From the NCBI RefSeq assembly GCF_007833795.1, contig NZ_CP032702.1, positions 1,860,001-1,924,000 on the forward strand: a DNA stretch of 64,000 nt. The letters run 5' to 3'. Every line of letters starts with the position of its first letter. Position 1 is the first letter of the stretch. The notes under the pieces are model-generated. The model saw only the letters and a program-made list of their open reading frames with translations. It had not been told where the DNA came from and searched no databases. Shown in pieces: positions 37,132 through 47,688 of this stretch. The translations under genes and the position numbers were made by a program. This DNA is from Candidatus Pantoea soli (GTDB taxonomy: Bacteria > Pseudomonadota > Gammaproteobacteria > Enterobacterales > Enterobacteriaceae).

Positions 37132-37151
37132 TCATCATCGGGCGCAGACAT

Positions 37152-37904
37152 ATGATTCCGGAAAAACGTAGCATTCGACGTATTCAGTCTGGCGGTTGTG
37201 CCATCCATTGTCAGGATTGCAGTATCAGCCAGTTGTGTATTCCCTTCACGCTGAACGAACACGAACTGGATCAGCTGGACAACATCATTGAGCGCAAAAA
37301 GCCGATTCAGAAAGGCCAGACACTATTCAAAGCCGGTGACGAACTGAAATCGCTCTACGCCATTCGCTCCGGCACTATCAAAAGCTACACCATCACCGAA
37401 CAGGGTGATGAGCAGATCACCGGTTTTCACCTTGCAGGCGATTTGGTCGGTTTTGATGCGATCGTCAGTGCGCATCACCCCAGCTTTGCGCAGGCGCTGG
37501 AAACGGCCATGGTGTGCGAAATTCCGTTCGATACCCTGGACGATCTTTCCGGTAAAATGCCGGCATTGCGTCAGCAGATGATGCGGCTGATGAGCGGTGA
37601 GATCAAAGGCGATCAGGACATGATTCTGCTGCTGTCGAAGAAAAATGCCGAGGAGCGGCTGGCTGCCTTTATCTGGAACCTCTCGCGTCGCTTCGGCCAG
37701 CGTGGTTTCTCGCAGCGCGAATTCCGTCTGACCATGACGCGCGGCGATATTGGTAACTATCTGGGGCTCACCGTTGAAACCATCAGCCGTCTGCTGGGGC
37801 GTTTCCAGAAAAGCGGTATGCTGGCGGTAAAAGGCAAATATATCACCATCGAAAATCACGCCCTGCTGGCAGAGCTGGCAGGTCAGTCCGAACAGGCGGC
37901 GTGA
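37152..37904 (+). CDS. fnr: Anaerobic regulator FNR
   Basis: CRP-family oxygen sensor, 250 residues as in E. coli. The [4Fe-4S] ligands Cys20, Cys23 and Cys29 are visible in [14 protein letters not shown] (Cys16 also conserved), with the fourth in [12 protein letters not shown] near residue 122. The C-terminal helix-turn-helix reads [22 protein letters not shown], with the Glu and Ser that read TTGAT. Start at ATG 37152. A self-binding site lies just upstream; uspE follows 119 bp downstream in the usual enteric order. Confidence 0.98.
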   Translation: MIPEKRSIRRIQSGGCAIHCQDCSISQLCIPFTLNEHELDQLDNIIERKKPIQKGQTLFKAGDELKSLYAIRSGTIKSYTITEQGDEQITGFHLAGDLVGFDAIVSAHHPSFAQALETAMVCEIPFDTLDDLSGKMPALRQQMMRLMSGEIKGDQDMILLLSKKNAEERLAAFIWNLSRRFGQRGFSQREFRLTMTRGDIGNYLGLTVETISRLLGRFQKSGMLAVKGKYITIENHALLAELAGQSEQAA

Positions 37905-38023
37905 ATTCCTGCCGGGTCAGTAATTGTTATTTTATTGATCCGGCTACATCTTTTCCGCTTCTGCCCTGCGCAATCTTAGGCTATCTTTATTCCAAACTGG
38001 CTTTGGTTTGAGGAGATTGCCTG

Positions 38024-38974
38024 ATGTCCCGGTACCAAAATATTCTGGTCGCGATTGATCCCCAGCAGGATGACCAGCCCGCGCTGCGGCGCGCGGTCTA
38101 TCTGAATCAACGTATCGGCGGAAAAATCAAAGCTTTCCTGCCAATCTATGACTTCTCCTATGAAATGACCACGCTGCTCTCACCGGATGAGCGCTCGAAC
38201 ATGCGTAAGGGCGTGATCAGCCAGCGCACCGAGTGGATCCGTGAACAGGCCCACGCCTACTTAGAGGCGGGGGTGGACATTGAGATCAAAGTGGTGTGGC
38301 ACAACCGGCCGTTCGAAGCGATTATCCAGGAAGTACTGGCGCATCAGCACGATCTGGTGCTGAAGATGGCGCACCAGCATGACCGGCTGGAAGCGGTGAT
38401 TTTCACGCCGACCGACTGGCACCTGCTGCGCAAATGCCCCTGCCCGGTCTGGATGGTCAAAGACCAGCCGTGGCCGGAAGGCGGTAAGGCGGTCGTCGCG
38501 GTTAATCTGGCCAGCGAAGAGCCGCACCACGATGCGCTGAATCAAAAACTGATCCGTGAAACCACACAGCTGGCCGATATGGTTAACCACACCGAGGTGC
38601 ATCTGGTGGGGGCTTACCCCGTCACGCCGATTAACATTGCGATTGAACTGCCGGACTTTGATCCCAGCGTCTATAACGACGCCATCCGCGGTCAGCATCT
38701 GGTGGCAATGAAGGCGCTGCGGCAGAAATTCTCGATTGGCGAAGAGTTTACTCACGTGGCCAAAGGGTTACCGGAAGAAGTAATACCGGATATCGCCGCG
38801 CATCTTGACGCGGGCATCGTGGTGCTGGGCACGATTGGCCGTACCGGCTTATCTGCGGCGTTCCTCGGCAACACGGCTGAACAGGTTATTGACCATCTGC
38901 GCTGTGATTTGCTGGCGATTAAACCCGATGATTTCAAATCACCGGTTGAGTTCGACGATGATGAAGACGATTAA
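38024..38974 (+). CDS. uspE: Universal stress protein UspE
   Basis: Tandem universal stress protein of 316 residues (E. coli 316): two Usp domains, residues 1-150 ([22 protein letters not shown] ... [10 protein letters not shown]) and 155-305 (VAVNLASEE ... [34 protein letters not shown]). The second domain carries the GTxGRxGxxxxxLGNTAE nucleotide-loop pattern. Ends in an acidic DDDEDD tail. Cytoplasmic; linked in E. coli to stress resistance, motility and aggregation. Good AGGAGA ribosome site before ATG 38024. Confidence 0.95.
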   Translation: MSRYQNILVAIDPQQDDQPALRRAVYLNQRIGGKIKAFLPIYDFSYEMTTLLSPDERSNMRKGVISQRTEWIREQAHAYLEAGVDIEIKVVWHNRPFEAIIQEVLAHQHDLVLKMAHQHDRLEAVIFTPTDWHLLRKCPCPVWMVKDQPWPEGGKAVVAVNLASEEPHHDALNQKLIRETTQLADMVNHTEVHLVGAYPVTPINIAIELPDFDPSVYNDAIRGQHLVAMKALRQKFSIGEEFTHVAKGLPEEVIPDIAAHLDAGIVVLGTIGRTGLSAAFLGNTAEQVIDHLRCDLLAIKPDDFKSPVEFDDDEDD

Positions 38975-38980
38975 CTGACT

Positions 38981-39012
38981 CAGGGCGGCAAAAATTGCCG
39001 CCCTGCTGTTTT
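38981..39012. terminator. Terminator between uspE and pntB
   Basis: CAGGGCGGCAA (38981-38991) pairs with TTGCCGCCCTG (38995-39005) with a 3-nt A loop, then CTGTTTTCTG. It separates convergent genes. Confidence 0.85.
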
Positions 39013-39026
39013 CTGCCTGGCGCCGG

Positions 39027-40415
39027 TTACAGCGCGCGCAAAATCCCTTCCACGCTGGCTTTCGCATCACCAAACAGCATCTGCGTATTCTCTTTGAAGA
39101 ACAGCGGATTCTGCACACCCGCGTAGCCGGTATTCATTGAGCGTTTGAACACCACAACATTCTGCGCTTTCCACACTTCCAGCACCGGCATTCCGGCAAT
39201 CGGGCTGTGCGGATCGTCCTGTGCCGCCGGGTTCACGGTGTCGTTGGCGCCAATCACCAGCACGGTATCGGTGTCACTGAAATCATCATTGATTTCATCC
39301 ATTTCCAGCACCACGTCATACGGCACTTTTGCTTCGGCCAGCAGCACATTCATGTGGCCAGGCAGGCGTCCGGCGACCGGATGGATCCCGAACCGCACCC
39401 GGATGCCGCGGGCGCGCAACTTCTCCGTGATTTCCGCCACCGGATACTGGGCCTGCGCAACCGCCATCCCGTAGCCGGGCGTGATAATTACCGACGTCGA
39501 GTTTTTCAGCAACTCCGCCGTCTCTTCTGCGCTGATTTCACGGTGTTCACCGGCTTCCTGCTCTGCCGTGCCAGCACTGACGTCGGTGCCAAAGCCGCCG
39601 GCAATCACGCTGATAAAAGAGCGGTTCATCGCTTTACACATGATGTAAGAGAGAATGGCACCGGAAGACCCCACCAGCGCGCCGGTGACAATCAGCAGGT
39701 CGTTGCTCAGCATAAAGCCCGCCGCCGCCGCCGCCCAGCCTGAGTAAGAGTTGAGCATGGAGACCACTACGGGCATATCAGCCCCGCCTATCGACGCCAC
39801 CAGATGCCAGCCAAACACCAGCGCTATCGCGGTCATCAGCAGCAGCGCAAACACCTGAGCGCCGCTGCTGTCGGTGCGCACAAACCACAGCATCAGCAGG
39901 AAGGAAACCACCAGTGCCGCCAGGTTCATTTTATGGCGATGCGGCAGCATCAGCGCCTTTGAAGCAATTTTGCCGCGCAGTTTGCCAAACGCCACCAGCG
40001 AACCGGTGAAGGTGACCGCACCAATAAAGATGCCGAGAAAGACTTCGGTCAGATGGATATTTTCCATAACCGGCGTCATTCCGGGCGCATGACCGATATA
40101 GCTGTTAAAACCGACCAGCACCGCCGCCAGTCCGACAAAGCTGTGCAGGATGGCGACCAGTTCGGGCATCTCCGTCATTTCCACCCGCTTTGCCAGCCGC
40201 ACACCGATAGCGCCACCTGTCACCATCGCCAGCAAAATCCACGCGACATGACCGCTGTCCGGGCCAAAAATGGTCGCCAGCAGCGCAAGCGCCATACCAC
40301 ACATACCATACCGGTTACCCTGCTTTGCGGTCTCATGCTTCGCCAGCCCGGCAAGGCTGAAGATAAAAAGAATCGCGGCAACAATATATGCTGCAGTCAC
40401 TAATCCGCCTGACAT
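39027..40415 (-). CDS. pntB: NAD(P) transhydrogenase subunit beta
   Basis: Beta subunit of the proton-translocating transhydrogenase in the inner membrane, which makes NADPH from NADH at the cost of proton motive force. 462 residues, as E. coli PntB. N-terminal part with nine membrane helices (domain II), C-terminal NADP(H)-binding domain III with [36 protein letters not shown] and [16 protein letters not shown]. It lies 11 bp behind pntA in the pntAB operon. Confidence 0.98.
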   Translation of the reverse strand: MSGGLVTAAYIVAAILFIFSLAGLAKHETAKQGNRYGMCGMALALLATIFGPDSGHVAWILLAMVTGGAIGVRLAKRVEMTEMPELVAILHSFVGLAAVLVGFNSYIGHAPGMTPVMENIHLTEVFLGIFIGAVTFTGSLVAFGKLRGKIASKALMLPHRHKMNLAALVVSFLLMLWFVRTDSSGAQVFALLLMTAIALVFGWHLVASIGGADMPVVVSMLNSYSGWAAAAAGFMLSNDLLIVTGALVGSSGAILSYIMCKAMNRSFISVIAGGFGTDVSAGTAEQEAGEHREISAEETAELLKNSTSVIITPGYGMAVAQAQYPVAEITEKLRARGIRVRFGIHPVAGRLPGHMNVLLAEAKVPYDVVLEMDEINDDFSDTDTVLVIGANDTVNPAAQDDPHSPIAGMPVLEVWKAQNVVVFKRSMNTGYAGVQNPLFFKENTQMLFGDAKASVEGILRAL

Positions 40416-40426
40416 CGTGTTACCCC

Positions 40427-41962
40427 TTAATCCTTACGGAACATTTTCAGCATGCGCTGCGTGACGGTAAACCCACCGAAGATGTTGATGCTGGCAATCA
40501 GCACCGCCACAAACGCCAGGAACGTCACCCAGCCGCCGTGTCCCATCTGCAGCACCGCCCCCACCACGATAATGCCGGAGATCGCGTTGGTGACAGACAT
40601 CAGCGGCGTATGCAGCGCGTGGCTGACGTTCCATACCACGTAGTAGCCAACCACGCAGGCAAGCGCGAACACGGTAAAGTGCGACAGGAACGCCGCCGGG
40701 GCCACATTCGCAAGGCAGGCAAACAGCACCACTGCCAGCGCCAGCAGCAGGTATTTGCGCCACGGCGAGGCGGGTGTCGCGACGGGTTTTTCCGTCGGGC
40801 GGGCGGCGGGCTGCGGCGCCGCTTTCGCGGCAGCGGAAACCGCGATAGGCGGCGCGGGCCAGGTAATGTCTCCGTCACGTATTACCGTGACGCCCCGGAT
40901 CACCACGTCATCAAAATCTACGCTGATGTCGCCATTTTTCTCTTTACACAATAATTTGAGCAGGTTAACCAGGTTGGTGCCGTAGAGCTGCGAGGATTGT
41001 GTTGGCAGGCGGCTGGGCAGATCGGTATAGCCGATAATTTTCACCCCGTTATCGGTCAGGGTAACGCGATCGGCCACCGTCAGCGCGCAGTTGCCTCCGG
41101 TAGCCGCGGCGAGATCGACAATCACGCTGCCGGGTTTCATGCTGGCAACCATTTCAGCCGTGATCAGCTTCGGTGCCGGTTTGCCCGGGATCAGCGCAGT
41201 GGTAACAATAATGTCCACCTCTTTTGCCTGGGCGGCAAACAGCGCCATCTCGGCTTCGATAAAGGCCGCTGACATCACTTTGGCATAGCCGTCGCCGCTG
41301 CCGGCTTCTTCGGCAAAATCCAGCTCAAGAAACTCAGCGCCCATACTCTGCACCTGTTCTTTCACCTCCGGACGGGTGTCAAAGGCGCGCACAATGGCGC
41401 CGAGACTGCCGGCCGCCCCGATCGCAGCCAGCCCCGCCACCCCCGCCCCAATTACCATGACTTTGGCAGGCGGCACTTTACCGGCGGCGGTAATCTGGCC
41501 GGTAAAGAAGCGGCCAAATTCATGGGCCGCCTCGACAATGGCACGATAACCGGCAATGTTAGCCATGGAGCTCAGGGCGTCCAGCGCCTGCGCGCGCGAA
41601 ATTCGCGGCACCGCATCCATCGCCATCACCGTGACCTTACGGGCCGCCAGTTGTTCCAGCAGCGCCGGGTTCTGGGCAGGCCAGATAAAGCTCACCAGCG
41701 TTGCGCCGGGGCGCAACAGCGCGATCTCCTCCTCGTCAGGTGCATTCACTTTCAGCACAATGTCTGACTGCCATACCGCCTGCGTGTCGCTGATGCTGGC
41801 GCCGGCAGCGCTATAGTGGGCATCATCAAAACTGGCACGCAGGCCGGCGCCCTGTTCAACCGTGACGCTGAACCCCAGCTTAATGAGCTGCTCAATGGTT
41901 TTTGGCGTGGCGGCCACGCGCGCTTCATTAGCTAACCGCTCTTTGGGTATTCCAATTAACAT
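40427..41962 (-). CDS. pntA: NAD(P) transhydrogenase subunit alpha
   Basis: Alpha subunit: NAD(H)-binding domain I (residues 1-380) and four C-terminal membrane helices. 511 residues from ATG 41962 ([20 protein letters not shown]) with AAAGGAAAC before it. Signatures: [47 protein letters not shown] (Rossmann motif), [21 protein letters not shown] and [21 protein letters not shown]. The linker around residues 385-415 is Ala/Pro-rich and differs from E. coli. First gene of pntAB. Confidence 0.98.
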   Translation of the reverse strand: MLIGIPKERLANEARVAATPKTIEQLIKLGFSVTVEQGAGLRASFDDAHYSAAGASISDTQAVWQSDIVLKVNAPDEEEIALLRPGATLVSFIWPAQNPALLEQLAARKVTVMAMDAVPRISRAQALDALSSMANIAGYRAIVEAAHEFGRFFTGQITAAGKVPPAKVMVIGAGVAGLAAIGAAGSLGAIVRAFDTRPEVKEQVQSMGAEFLELDFAEEAGSGDGYAKVMSAAFIEAEMALFAAQAKEVDIIVTTALIPGKPAPKLITAEMVASMKPGSVIVDLAAATGGNCALTVADRVTLTDNGVKIIGYTDLPSRLPTQSSQLYGTNLVNLLKLLCKEKNGDISVDFDDVVIRGVTVIRDGDITWPAPPIAVSAAAKAAPQPAARPTEKPVATPASPWRKYLLLALAVVLFACLANVAPAAFLSHFTVFALACVVGYYVVWNVSHALHTPLMSVTNAISGIIVVGAVLQMGHGGWVTFLAFVAVLIASINIFGGFTVTQRMLKMFRKD

Positions 41963-42501
41963 ACTGTTTCCTTTCAGTGAGTAAAGGAGGAGTCGGATAA
42001 CAGGCAAAGGGTTACGCGCCGAAACGCGGTTTCAGCTTTTTTATGAACGCTCTGCGCAATGTAACAAAGTCTTTATAACCTACTGAAAACAGAGATCCTG
42101 ATCTAGCGGGATAACGCCTGCTGATGACATTCATGCATATATTCAGCTGCCGCAGCGGATGACCACGTGATGCCACTGCTTTTGCGCACGTCCGAAAAAC
42201 AATCTGCTGCGCCGAATCGTGTCATCAGGGATTAACTGTTAATTAAAACGTTTATTTAACAAAGGGTTAATTATTAAAGCGATAAGGATAACCACCTTAA
42301 CCGATAATCGCACCGAAACGACGGCCTTAACTGTGCGTTATGACACAGCGATGAATATTTCCCTGTTACTGTCAATGTTAAGCGCATAAATTGGCTGAGA
42401 CAGGTTGATTATTACATGCAATAATCAGCGGCTAATCTGTTATACATCAAGAGTCCAGCACGTTTTCGTACTCATTTTGCGTAAGGCGAAGGATCATTTT
42501 T
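41963..42501. promoter_or_regulatory. Divergent pntA-ydgH regulatory region
   Basis: 539 bp without a gene. 42230-42300 is strongly AT-rich with several GTTAA-type repeats (for example at 42238 and 42266), possibly ArcA- or H-NS-type sites. TGATTATT (42406-42413) and AATAATCA (42420-42427) form a perfect 8-bp dyad about 75 bp before ydgH. The long gap suggests regulated promoters for both genes. Confidence 0.35.
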
Positions 42502-43458
42502 ATGAAGCTCAAGAATACCATTCTGGCGTCCACCCTGTTATCACTGCTGGCAGCAAACGCGTTTGCTGCCAAAGAGCTGACGCCAGAACAAGCGGCCGCG
42601 TTAAAACCATTCGAACGCATCAATATCAGTGGCCGTTTCAATGCTATCGGCGATGCGACGGACGCCGTCTCAAAAGCCGCCGATGCCAAGGGTGCGGACT
42701 CTTATTATGTACAGGGCATCAACGATACCAACGGTAATGGCGGCAACTGGCGCGTGACGGCCGATCTGTATAAAGCCAACGCACCTGCAGCAGAGAGCAC
42801 CACGCAGTACCGTATGTTTAACGGCGTCAAAGAGTTGCCGAAAGCCGAAGCCTATCGTCTTGAGCCATTCGATACCGTTTCCGTTAGCGGCTTCTTCTCC
42901 AGCCAGCCGGATGTCAACGAAGCCATTGCCAAAGCGGCAAAAAACAAAGGCGCAGCCTCCTTCTTTATCGTGCGTCAGGTCGATGCCAACAACGGCGGCA
43001 ACCAGTACGTGACGGCTTATGTCTATAAAGCAGATGCCAAAGCGCGCGTGGTGCAGGATACCTCCGATTCGATTCCGGCAGATTCCGAAGCCGGCAAAGC
43101 CGCACTGGCAGCAGGCGGTGCGGCAGCGAAAAAAGTCGCTATTCCGGGTGTAGCGTCTTCCGATACACCGAGCACCAGCGTCGGCCGTTTCTTTGAAACG
43201 CAGAGCTCAACCGGCCAGCGTTACACTGTCACTCAACCGGACGGGCGCAGCGTACAGGAAGTCAACGCCATCACCGCAGCGCAGATGCAGCCGTTTGATA
43301 CCATCACCTTCTCGGATCACTTCGGCACGCCAACTGAAATCTCTGAAGCCGTGGGCAAACGCGCCATTGCCAAAGGGGCGAAGTACTACCACATCACCCG
43401 TCAGTGGCAGAACCAGAGCGGCGGTAACCTGACCGTCACCGCAGATCTGTTTAAATAA
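42502..43458 (+). CDS. ydgH: Periplasmic protein YdgH (three DUF1471/YhcN domains)
   Basis: 318 residues with a signal peptide MKLKNTILASTLLSLLAANAFA. Three DUF1471 (BhsA/McbA-like) units follow, each with a pattern of 'PF-(D/E)-x-I-x-(I/V)-(S/T)-x-x-F' and ending in an 'ADLYK'-type strand: about residues 32-92 (ending VTADLYKAN), 115-180 (YVTAYVYKAD) and 255-318 (LTVTADLFK). E. coli YdgH has the same triple layout. Multi-domain members of this family bind or signal in the envelope; no reaction is known. It lies between pntAB and ydgI, as in E. coli. Confidence 0.93.
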   Translation: MKLKNTILASTLLSLLAANAFAAKELTPEQAAALKPFERINISGRFNAIGDATDAVSKAADAKGADSYYVQGINDTNGNGGNWRVTADLYKANAPAAESTTQYRMFNGVKELPKAEAYRLEPFDTVSVSGFFSSQPDVNEAIAKAAKNKGAASFFIVRQVDANNGGNQYVTAYVYKADAKARVVQDTSDSIPADSEAGKAALAAGGAAAKKVAIPGVASSDTPSTSVGRFFETQSSTGQRYTVTQPDGRSVQEVNAITAAQMQPFDTITFSDHFGTPTEISEAVGKRAIAKGAKYYHITRQWQNQSGGNLTVTADLFK

Positions 43459-43465
43459 CCGTATC

Positions 43466-43495
43466 CAGGGCGACGCCGGTCGCCCTGTCGTTTGC
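43466..43495 (+). terminator. Hairpin after ydgH
   Basis: CAGGGCGAC (43466-43474) pairs with GTCGCCCTG (43479-43487) with loop GCCG, followed by TCGTTTGC. Confidence 0.6.
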
Positions 43496-43663
43496 ATAAT
43501 CCTTAGACAAATCTGCATAGACTTGCATTGCCTTCCCTTTTCGCTCTCCGTAAAATCTGCCGCCTGTTTTCAGGGTATTCCGTTTTAAAGCTGGCTTCCT
43601 GCCACGCTACACTTCTATGGAATAGTCACTACTCAGCATACTCTGCTGTTCAGGAATGGCGTT

Positions 43664-45055
43664 TTGGATAAAAAATTAGGTCTTAGCGCGCTCACCGCGC
43701 TGGTACTCAGCTCAATGCTGGGCGCGGGTGTTTTTAGCCTGCCGCAAAATATGGCGGCCGTGGCCGGTCCGGCGGCGCTGCTGATTGGCTGGCTGATCAC
43801 CGGCGTCGGCATTCTGTTTCTGTCGCTGGCAATGCTGTTGCTGACGCGCCTGAAACCCGAGCTGGACGGCGGCATTTTCACCTATGCCCGCGCCGGATTC
43901 GGTGAACTGATGGGCTTCTGCTCCGCGTGGGGCTACTGGCTGTGTGCGGTTATCGCCAACGTCTCTTACCTGGTGATCGTCTTTTCCGCCCTGAGTTTCT
44001 TCACTGACTCGCCGGGCCACGTGGTATTTGCCGACGGCAACACCTGGCAGGCGATGGCGGGCGCGTCCGTGCTGCTGTGGCTGGTTCACTGGCTGGTGCT
44101 GCGCGGCGTGCAGACCGCTGCCAGCATCAATCTGCTGGCCACGCTGGGTAAGCTGGTGCCGCTGCTGCTGTTTGTGGTGCTTGCGGTAGCCGCATTTAAC
44201 TATGACCGCTTCCGCTTTGATTTCAGCGGCGTTGAACTCGGCCAGCCGCTGTGGCAGCAGGTTAAACAAACCATGCTGATCACCTTGTGGGTGTTTATTG
44301 GCGTGGAAGGCGCGGTGGTGGTCTCAGCCCGCGCCCGGCATAAAAAAGATGTCGGACGCGCCACCCTGCTGGCAGTGGTCGCCGCGCTGCTGGTCTATCT
44401 GCTGGTGACGCTGCTGTCACTGGGCGTGGTGCCGCGCGCTGAGCTGGCCCACATGCGCAACCCTTCCATGGCCGGCCTGATGGAACGGCTGATTGGCCAC
44501 TGGGGTGACGCGGTTATTGCTATCGGATTGATTATCTCGGTATGCGGCGCTTATCTCAGCTGGACCATCATGGCCGCGGAAGTGCCGTTCCTGGCGGCGC
44601 AGCAGGGTGCCTTCCCGCGCAGCATTGCGCGGCAGAACCGTCACAACTCCCCGTCCGCCTCGCTGTGGCTGACCAATGGCAGCGTGCAGGTGTGTCTGAT
44701 TCTGATTGCCGTCACCGGTGCGGATTACAACACGCTGCTGACCATCGCCTCAGAGATGATTCTGGTGCCTTATCTGCTGGTCGGGCTCTATCTGATTAAA
44801 GTGGTCTCTGGCCAGAACAAGCCGCTGGCGCTGCTGACCGGGCTGGGGGCCAGCGCCTATGGCATCTGGCTGCTGTATGCCTCCGGGCCGCTGCATCTGC
44901 TGCTGTCGGTGGTGCTTTACGCGCCGGGCCTGCTGCTGTTTCTGTTTGCCCGTCGCGGCGGACGTGGCGATGCGCGGCTGTCACACTATGAACGCATGGC
45001 GATTGTTTTGCTGATGGTCGCCTCTCTGCCTGCGGTGTGGCAGCTGGCGCGGTAA
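43664..45055 (+). CDS. ydgI: Amino acid antiporter YdgI (APC family, ArcD-like)
   Basis: Inner-membrane exchanger of the basic amino acid/polyamine antiporter family, 463 residues, about 12 helices. Starts at TTG 43664 (MDKKLGLSALTALVLSSMLG), with AGGA eight bases upstream. GAGVFSLPQNMAAVAGPAALLIGW is the family's helix 1, and LITLWVFIGVEGAVVVSARAR helix 6. E. coli YdgI is annotated as a putative arginine:ornithine antiporter on sequence alone. Follows ydgH as in E. coli. Its TAA is immediately adjacent to the stop of the next, opposite gene. Confidence 0.9.
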   Translation: MDKKLGLSALTALVLSSMLGAGVFSLPQNMAAVAGPAALLIGWLITGVGILFLSLAMLLLTRLKPELDGGIFTYARAGFGELMGFCSAWGYWLCAVIANVSYLVIVFSALSFFTDSPGHVVFADGNTWQAMAGASVLLWLVHWLVLRGVQTAASINLLATLGKLVPLLLFVVLAVAAFNYDRFRFDFSGVELGQPLWQQVKQTMLITLWVFIGVEGAVVVSARARHKKDVGRATLLAVVAALLVYLLVTLLSLGVVPRAELAHMRNPSMAGLMERLIGHWGDAVIAIGLIISVCGAYLSWTIMAAEVPFLAAQQGAFPRSIARQNRHNSPSASLWLTNGSVQVCLILIAVTGADYNTLLTIASEMILVPYLLVGLYLIKVVSGQNKPLALLTGLGASAYGIWLLYASGPLHLLLSVVLYAPGLLLFLFARRGGRGDARLSHYERMAIVLLMVASLPAVWQLAR

Positions 45056-45469
45056 TCAGTGCGGCTGCACCGGAATGGAAACGCACAGCAGGTCATTCTG
45101 CTGTGTGAGATTGAGCGGCTTATGGTATTCATGATGAATAGCATCAAGCTGCTCAGCGGAAAGCGGATACGGGAGCTGGATATCAAAGCGGCTGATGTGC
45201 TGCTGTTCGGCCAGGGTAATCAAACGGGCGATGTTAATCTCGTCACTGACCTGAGTAGAAATGATTTGTAATGCTAATTCTTTGAGGTGATCGTCGCTGG
45301 TGTGCAGGCTGTGCGCTGATTTGCGCGTTACCATGCCAAAGATCGGCATTACGCCATAAATGGCGTCGACAAAGCTCCAGCGTTTTTTGCAGGAAGCGGA
45401 AAGAAAATCACTGTAATTGAAGCAGATGCGGTCACTGTATCCGGCTGCAGCCAGCTCTTTATCAGACAC
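45056..45469 (-). CDS. Unrecognised 137-residue protein next to rstA
   Basis: Soluble-looking protein starting at GTG 45469, with GGAGGAG about nine bases upstream, so it is clearly translated. No signal peptide or membrane helix. It has two cysteines near the N terminus (RICFNYSDFLSASCKKRW) and a helical C-terminal half with several histidines. I do not recognise the family. Its stop abuts that of ydgI, and it is divergent from rstA across about 175 bp, sharing that promoter region. In E. coli this spot holds folM/ydgC, which are absent here. Confidence 0.7.
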   Translation of the reverse strand: MSDKELAAAGYSDRICFNYSDFLSASCKKRWSFVDAIYGVMPIFGMVTRKSAHSLHTSDDHLKELALQIISTQVSDEINIARLITLAEQQHISRFDIQLPYPLSAEQLDAIHHEYHKPLNLTQQNDLLCVSIPVQPH

Positions 45470-45645
45470 CCTCGCACTCCTCCTGTTTTACTGTACGGTT
45501 CCGAACCTCGCGCGACAGCGCGCCGCTAATAATGGCACATTTCACGGTGCACATACCAGTAAGACAAGGATAATTCGTGCGGAAGCGTAGAGCTCAGGAC
45601 CAGGAAAAGTTATGCTGCTGATATCCTCAGCCATTGCAGAGAATT

Positions 45646-46368
45646 ATGAACAAAATCGTTTATGTGGAAGATGAGCCAGAAGTCGGCGAACTGATCGCCG
45701 CCTACCTGGGTCGTCATGATATTGACGTGATTGTCGAAACGCGCGGCGATCGCGCAGAAGCCACCATCCTGGACGCCAACCCTGACCTGGTCCTGCTGGA
45801 TATCATGTTACCCGGTAAAGATGGCATGACGCTGTGCCGCGATCTGCGCGCGCACTGGCAGGGGCCGATTGTGCTGCTGACCTCGCTGGACAGCGATATG
45901 AACCATATCCTGGCCCTGGAGATGGGCGCCAATGACTATATTCTGAAAACCACCCCACCCGCGGTGCTGCTGGCGCGCCTGCGTCTGCACCTGCGCCAGG
46001 CAAGCAGCACTAAACCGGAAGCGGCACCGGTCCGCCAGGGCTCGCAGAAAGTGCTGCACTTTGGCTCACTAACCATCGATTCGCTCAACCGCCAGGTCAC
46101 GCTGTTTGAGGAAAACATCACGCTTTCCACCGCTGATTTTGATCTGCTGTGGGAGCTGGCCAGCCATGCCGGACAGATTCTCGATCGCGATGCGCTGCTG
46201 AAAACGCTGCGCGGCGTCAGCTATGACGGCATGGATCGCAGTATTGATGTGGCCATTTCGCGCCTGCGCAAAAAGCTTTATGACAGCGCAACCGAGCCGT
46301 TCCGCATCAAAACCATTCGTAACAAAGGCTATCTGTTCGCGCCGCAGGCCTGGGATACCCGTTCCTGA
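45646..46368 (+). CDS. rstA: Response regulator RstA
   Basis: OmpR/PhoB-type response regulator, 240 residues. Receiver domain with acidic pocket E8/D9 and phospho-acceptor Asp52 (PDLVLLDIMLPGKDG), Thr in LLTSLDSD and Lys in DYILKTTPP; winged helix domain from about 140, with SRLRKKLYD and IRNKGYLFAP. E. coli RstA (239) binds TACATNTNGTTACA-type sites and activates asr at low pH. Start at ATG 45646 to match E. coli; four more codons are possible upstream. The last base of its stop is the first base of rstB. Confidence 0.95.
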   Translation: MNKIVYVEDEPEVGELIAAYLGRHDIDVIVETRGDRAEATILDANPDLVLLDIMLPGKDGMTLCRDLRAHWQGPIVLLTSLDSDMNHILALEMGANDYILKTTPPAVLLARLRLHLRQASSTKPEAAPVRQGSQKVLHFGSLTIDSLNRQVTLFEENITLSTADFDLLWELASHAGQILDRDALLKTLRGVSYDGMDRSIDVAISRLRKKLYDSATEPFRIKTIRNKGYLFAPQAWDTRS

Positions 46369-47678
46369 TGAGAAAGCTGTTTATTCAGTTCTATCTGCTG
46401 CTGTTTGTCTCTTTTCTGGTAATGACGTTGCTGGTCGGCCTGGTGTACAAGTTCACCGCCGAACGCGCCGGCCGCCAGTCAATGAACGATTTGATGGCCA
46501 GTTCGCTGTTTCTGATGCGCAGCGAACTGCGCGAGATCCCGCCGCGCGACTGGAACAAAACCATTCGCAGTCTTGATCTCGACCTGTCGTTTGATCTCAA
46601 CATCGAGCCAATGAGCAAATATCAGCTGGGCGAAGCCGACATGAAACGGCTGCGCGCCGGCGAAATCGTGGCGCTGGACGATCAGTACACCTTCCTGCAG
46701 CACATTCCGCGCAGCCACTATGTACTCTCCGTCGGGCCAATTCCCTATCTGTTTTATCTGCACCAGATGCGCATCCTGGATATTGTGCTGGTGGCCTTTA
46801 TCGGTATGTCGCTGGCGCTGCCGGTGTTTATCTGGCTGCGGCCGCACTGGCAGGAGATGCAGCGCCTGGAAAAGGCCGCCGAGCGCTTCGGGCGCGGCGA
46901 GCTGGATGTACGCACCCATTTTGAGAACACCTCCAGCCTGCACAGCCTTGGCGTGGCGTTTAACCAGATGGCGGACAACATCAACACGCTGGTCACCAGC
47001 AAAAAGCAGCTGATTGATGGCATTGCCCATGAGCTGCGCACGCCGCTGGTACGGCTGCGTTACCGGCTGGAGATGAGCGATAACCTGACCGACGCTGAAT
47101 CCGCCGCGCTGAACCGCGACGTCGGCCAGCTGGAGAGCCTGATTGAAGAGCTGCTCACCTATGCGCGGCTGGATCGACCGCGCGTTGACCTGAATTTGCA
47201 GACCTTCGATCTGGCACAGTGGCTGCGGCTCCATATTGAAGATGTGCAGGCGCTGAATCCGCAGACGCACATCGCGCTGGATATTCCGCAGCTGCAGAAC
47301 GTGGGCAGCGCCGACACGCGTCTGATGGAGCGCGTGCTGGATAACCTGGTCAATAATGCCCTGCGCTATGCCCAGGCGCGGCTGCGCGTCAGCCTGTGGT
47401 TTGACGGCGCCACCGGCAACCTGCAGGTGGAAGATGACGGTCCGGGCATTCCACAGCAGGAGCGTGAACGCGTGTTTGAACCTTTTGTCCGTCTTGACCC
47501 CAGCCGCGACCGCGCCACCGGTGGCTGCGGCCTGGGGCTGGCGATTGTCCACTCAATTGCGCAGGCGCTGCAGGGCCACGTCTCGATTGAGAGCAGCCCG
47601 CTGGGCGGTGCCTGCGTTCGCTTTTGCTGGCCGGTTGACTTACCCTTGCGGGACTCAGCACCACGCTTAACGTCATAA
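46368..47678 (+). CDS. rstB: Sensor histidine kinase RstB
   Basis: 436 residues: TM1 at residues 5-27, periplasmic sensor to about 135, TM2 at about 137-157, HAMP, dimerisation domain with the phospho-accepting histidine in DGIAHELRTPLVRLRY (about residue 224), and ATPase domain with LDNLVNNALRYA, DDGPGIP and GCGLGLAIVH. Partner of RstA; in E. coli it belongs to the PhoPQ regulon. The ATG overlaps the rstA stop by one base, so both are translated together. Confidence 0.95.
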   Translation: MRKLFIQFYLLLFVSFLVMTLLVGLVYKFTAERAGRQSMNDLMASSLFLMRSELREIPPRDWNKTIRSLDLDLSFDLNIEPMSKYQLGEADMKRLRAGEIVALDDQYTFLQHIPRSHYVLSVGPIPYLFYLHQMRILDIVLVAFIGMSLALPVFIWLRPHWQEMQRLEKAAERFGRGELDVRTHFENTSSLHSLGVAFNQMADNINTLVTSKKQLIDGIAHELRTPLVRLRYRLEMSDNLTDAESAALNRDVGQLESLIEELLTYARLDRPRVDLNLQTFDLAQWLRLHIEDVQALNPQTHIALDIPQLQNVGSADTRLMERVLDNLVNNALRYAQARLRVSLWFDGATGNLQVEDDGPGIPQQERERVFEPFVRLDPSRDRATGGCGLGLAIVHSIAQALQGHVSIESSPLGGACVRFCWPVDLPLRDSAPRLTS

Positions 47679-47688
47679 GGAGCTTTAC

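Noticed and set aside
45470..45645. PhoP box before rstA
   Set aside because: Only a weak (T)GTTT-like pair could be found; the match is no better than chance.
46479..47552. Leftward 357-codon open frame
   Set aside because: Fully antisense to rstB, whose motifs are intact; such shadows are common in GC-rich genes.
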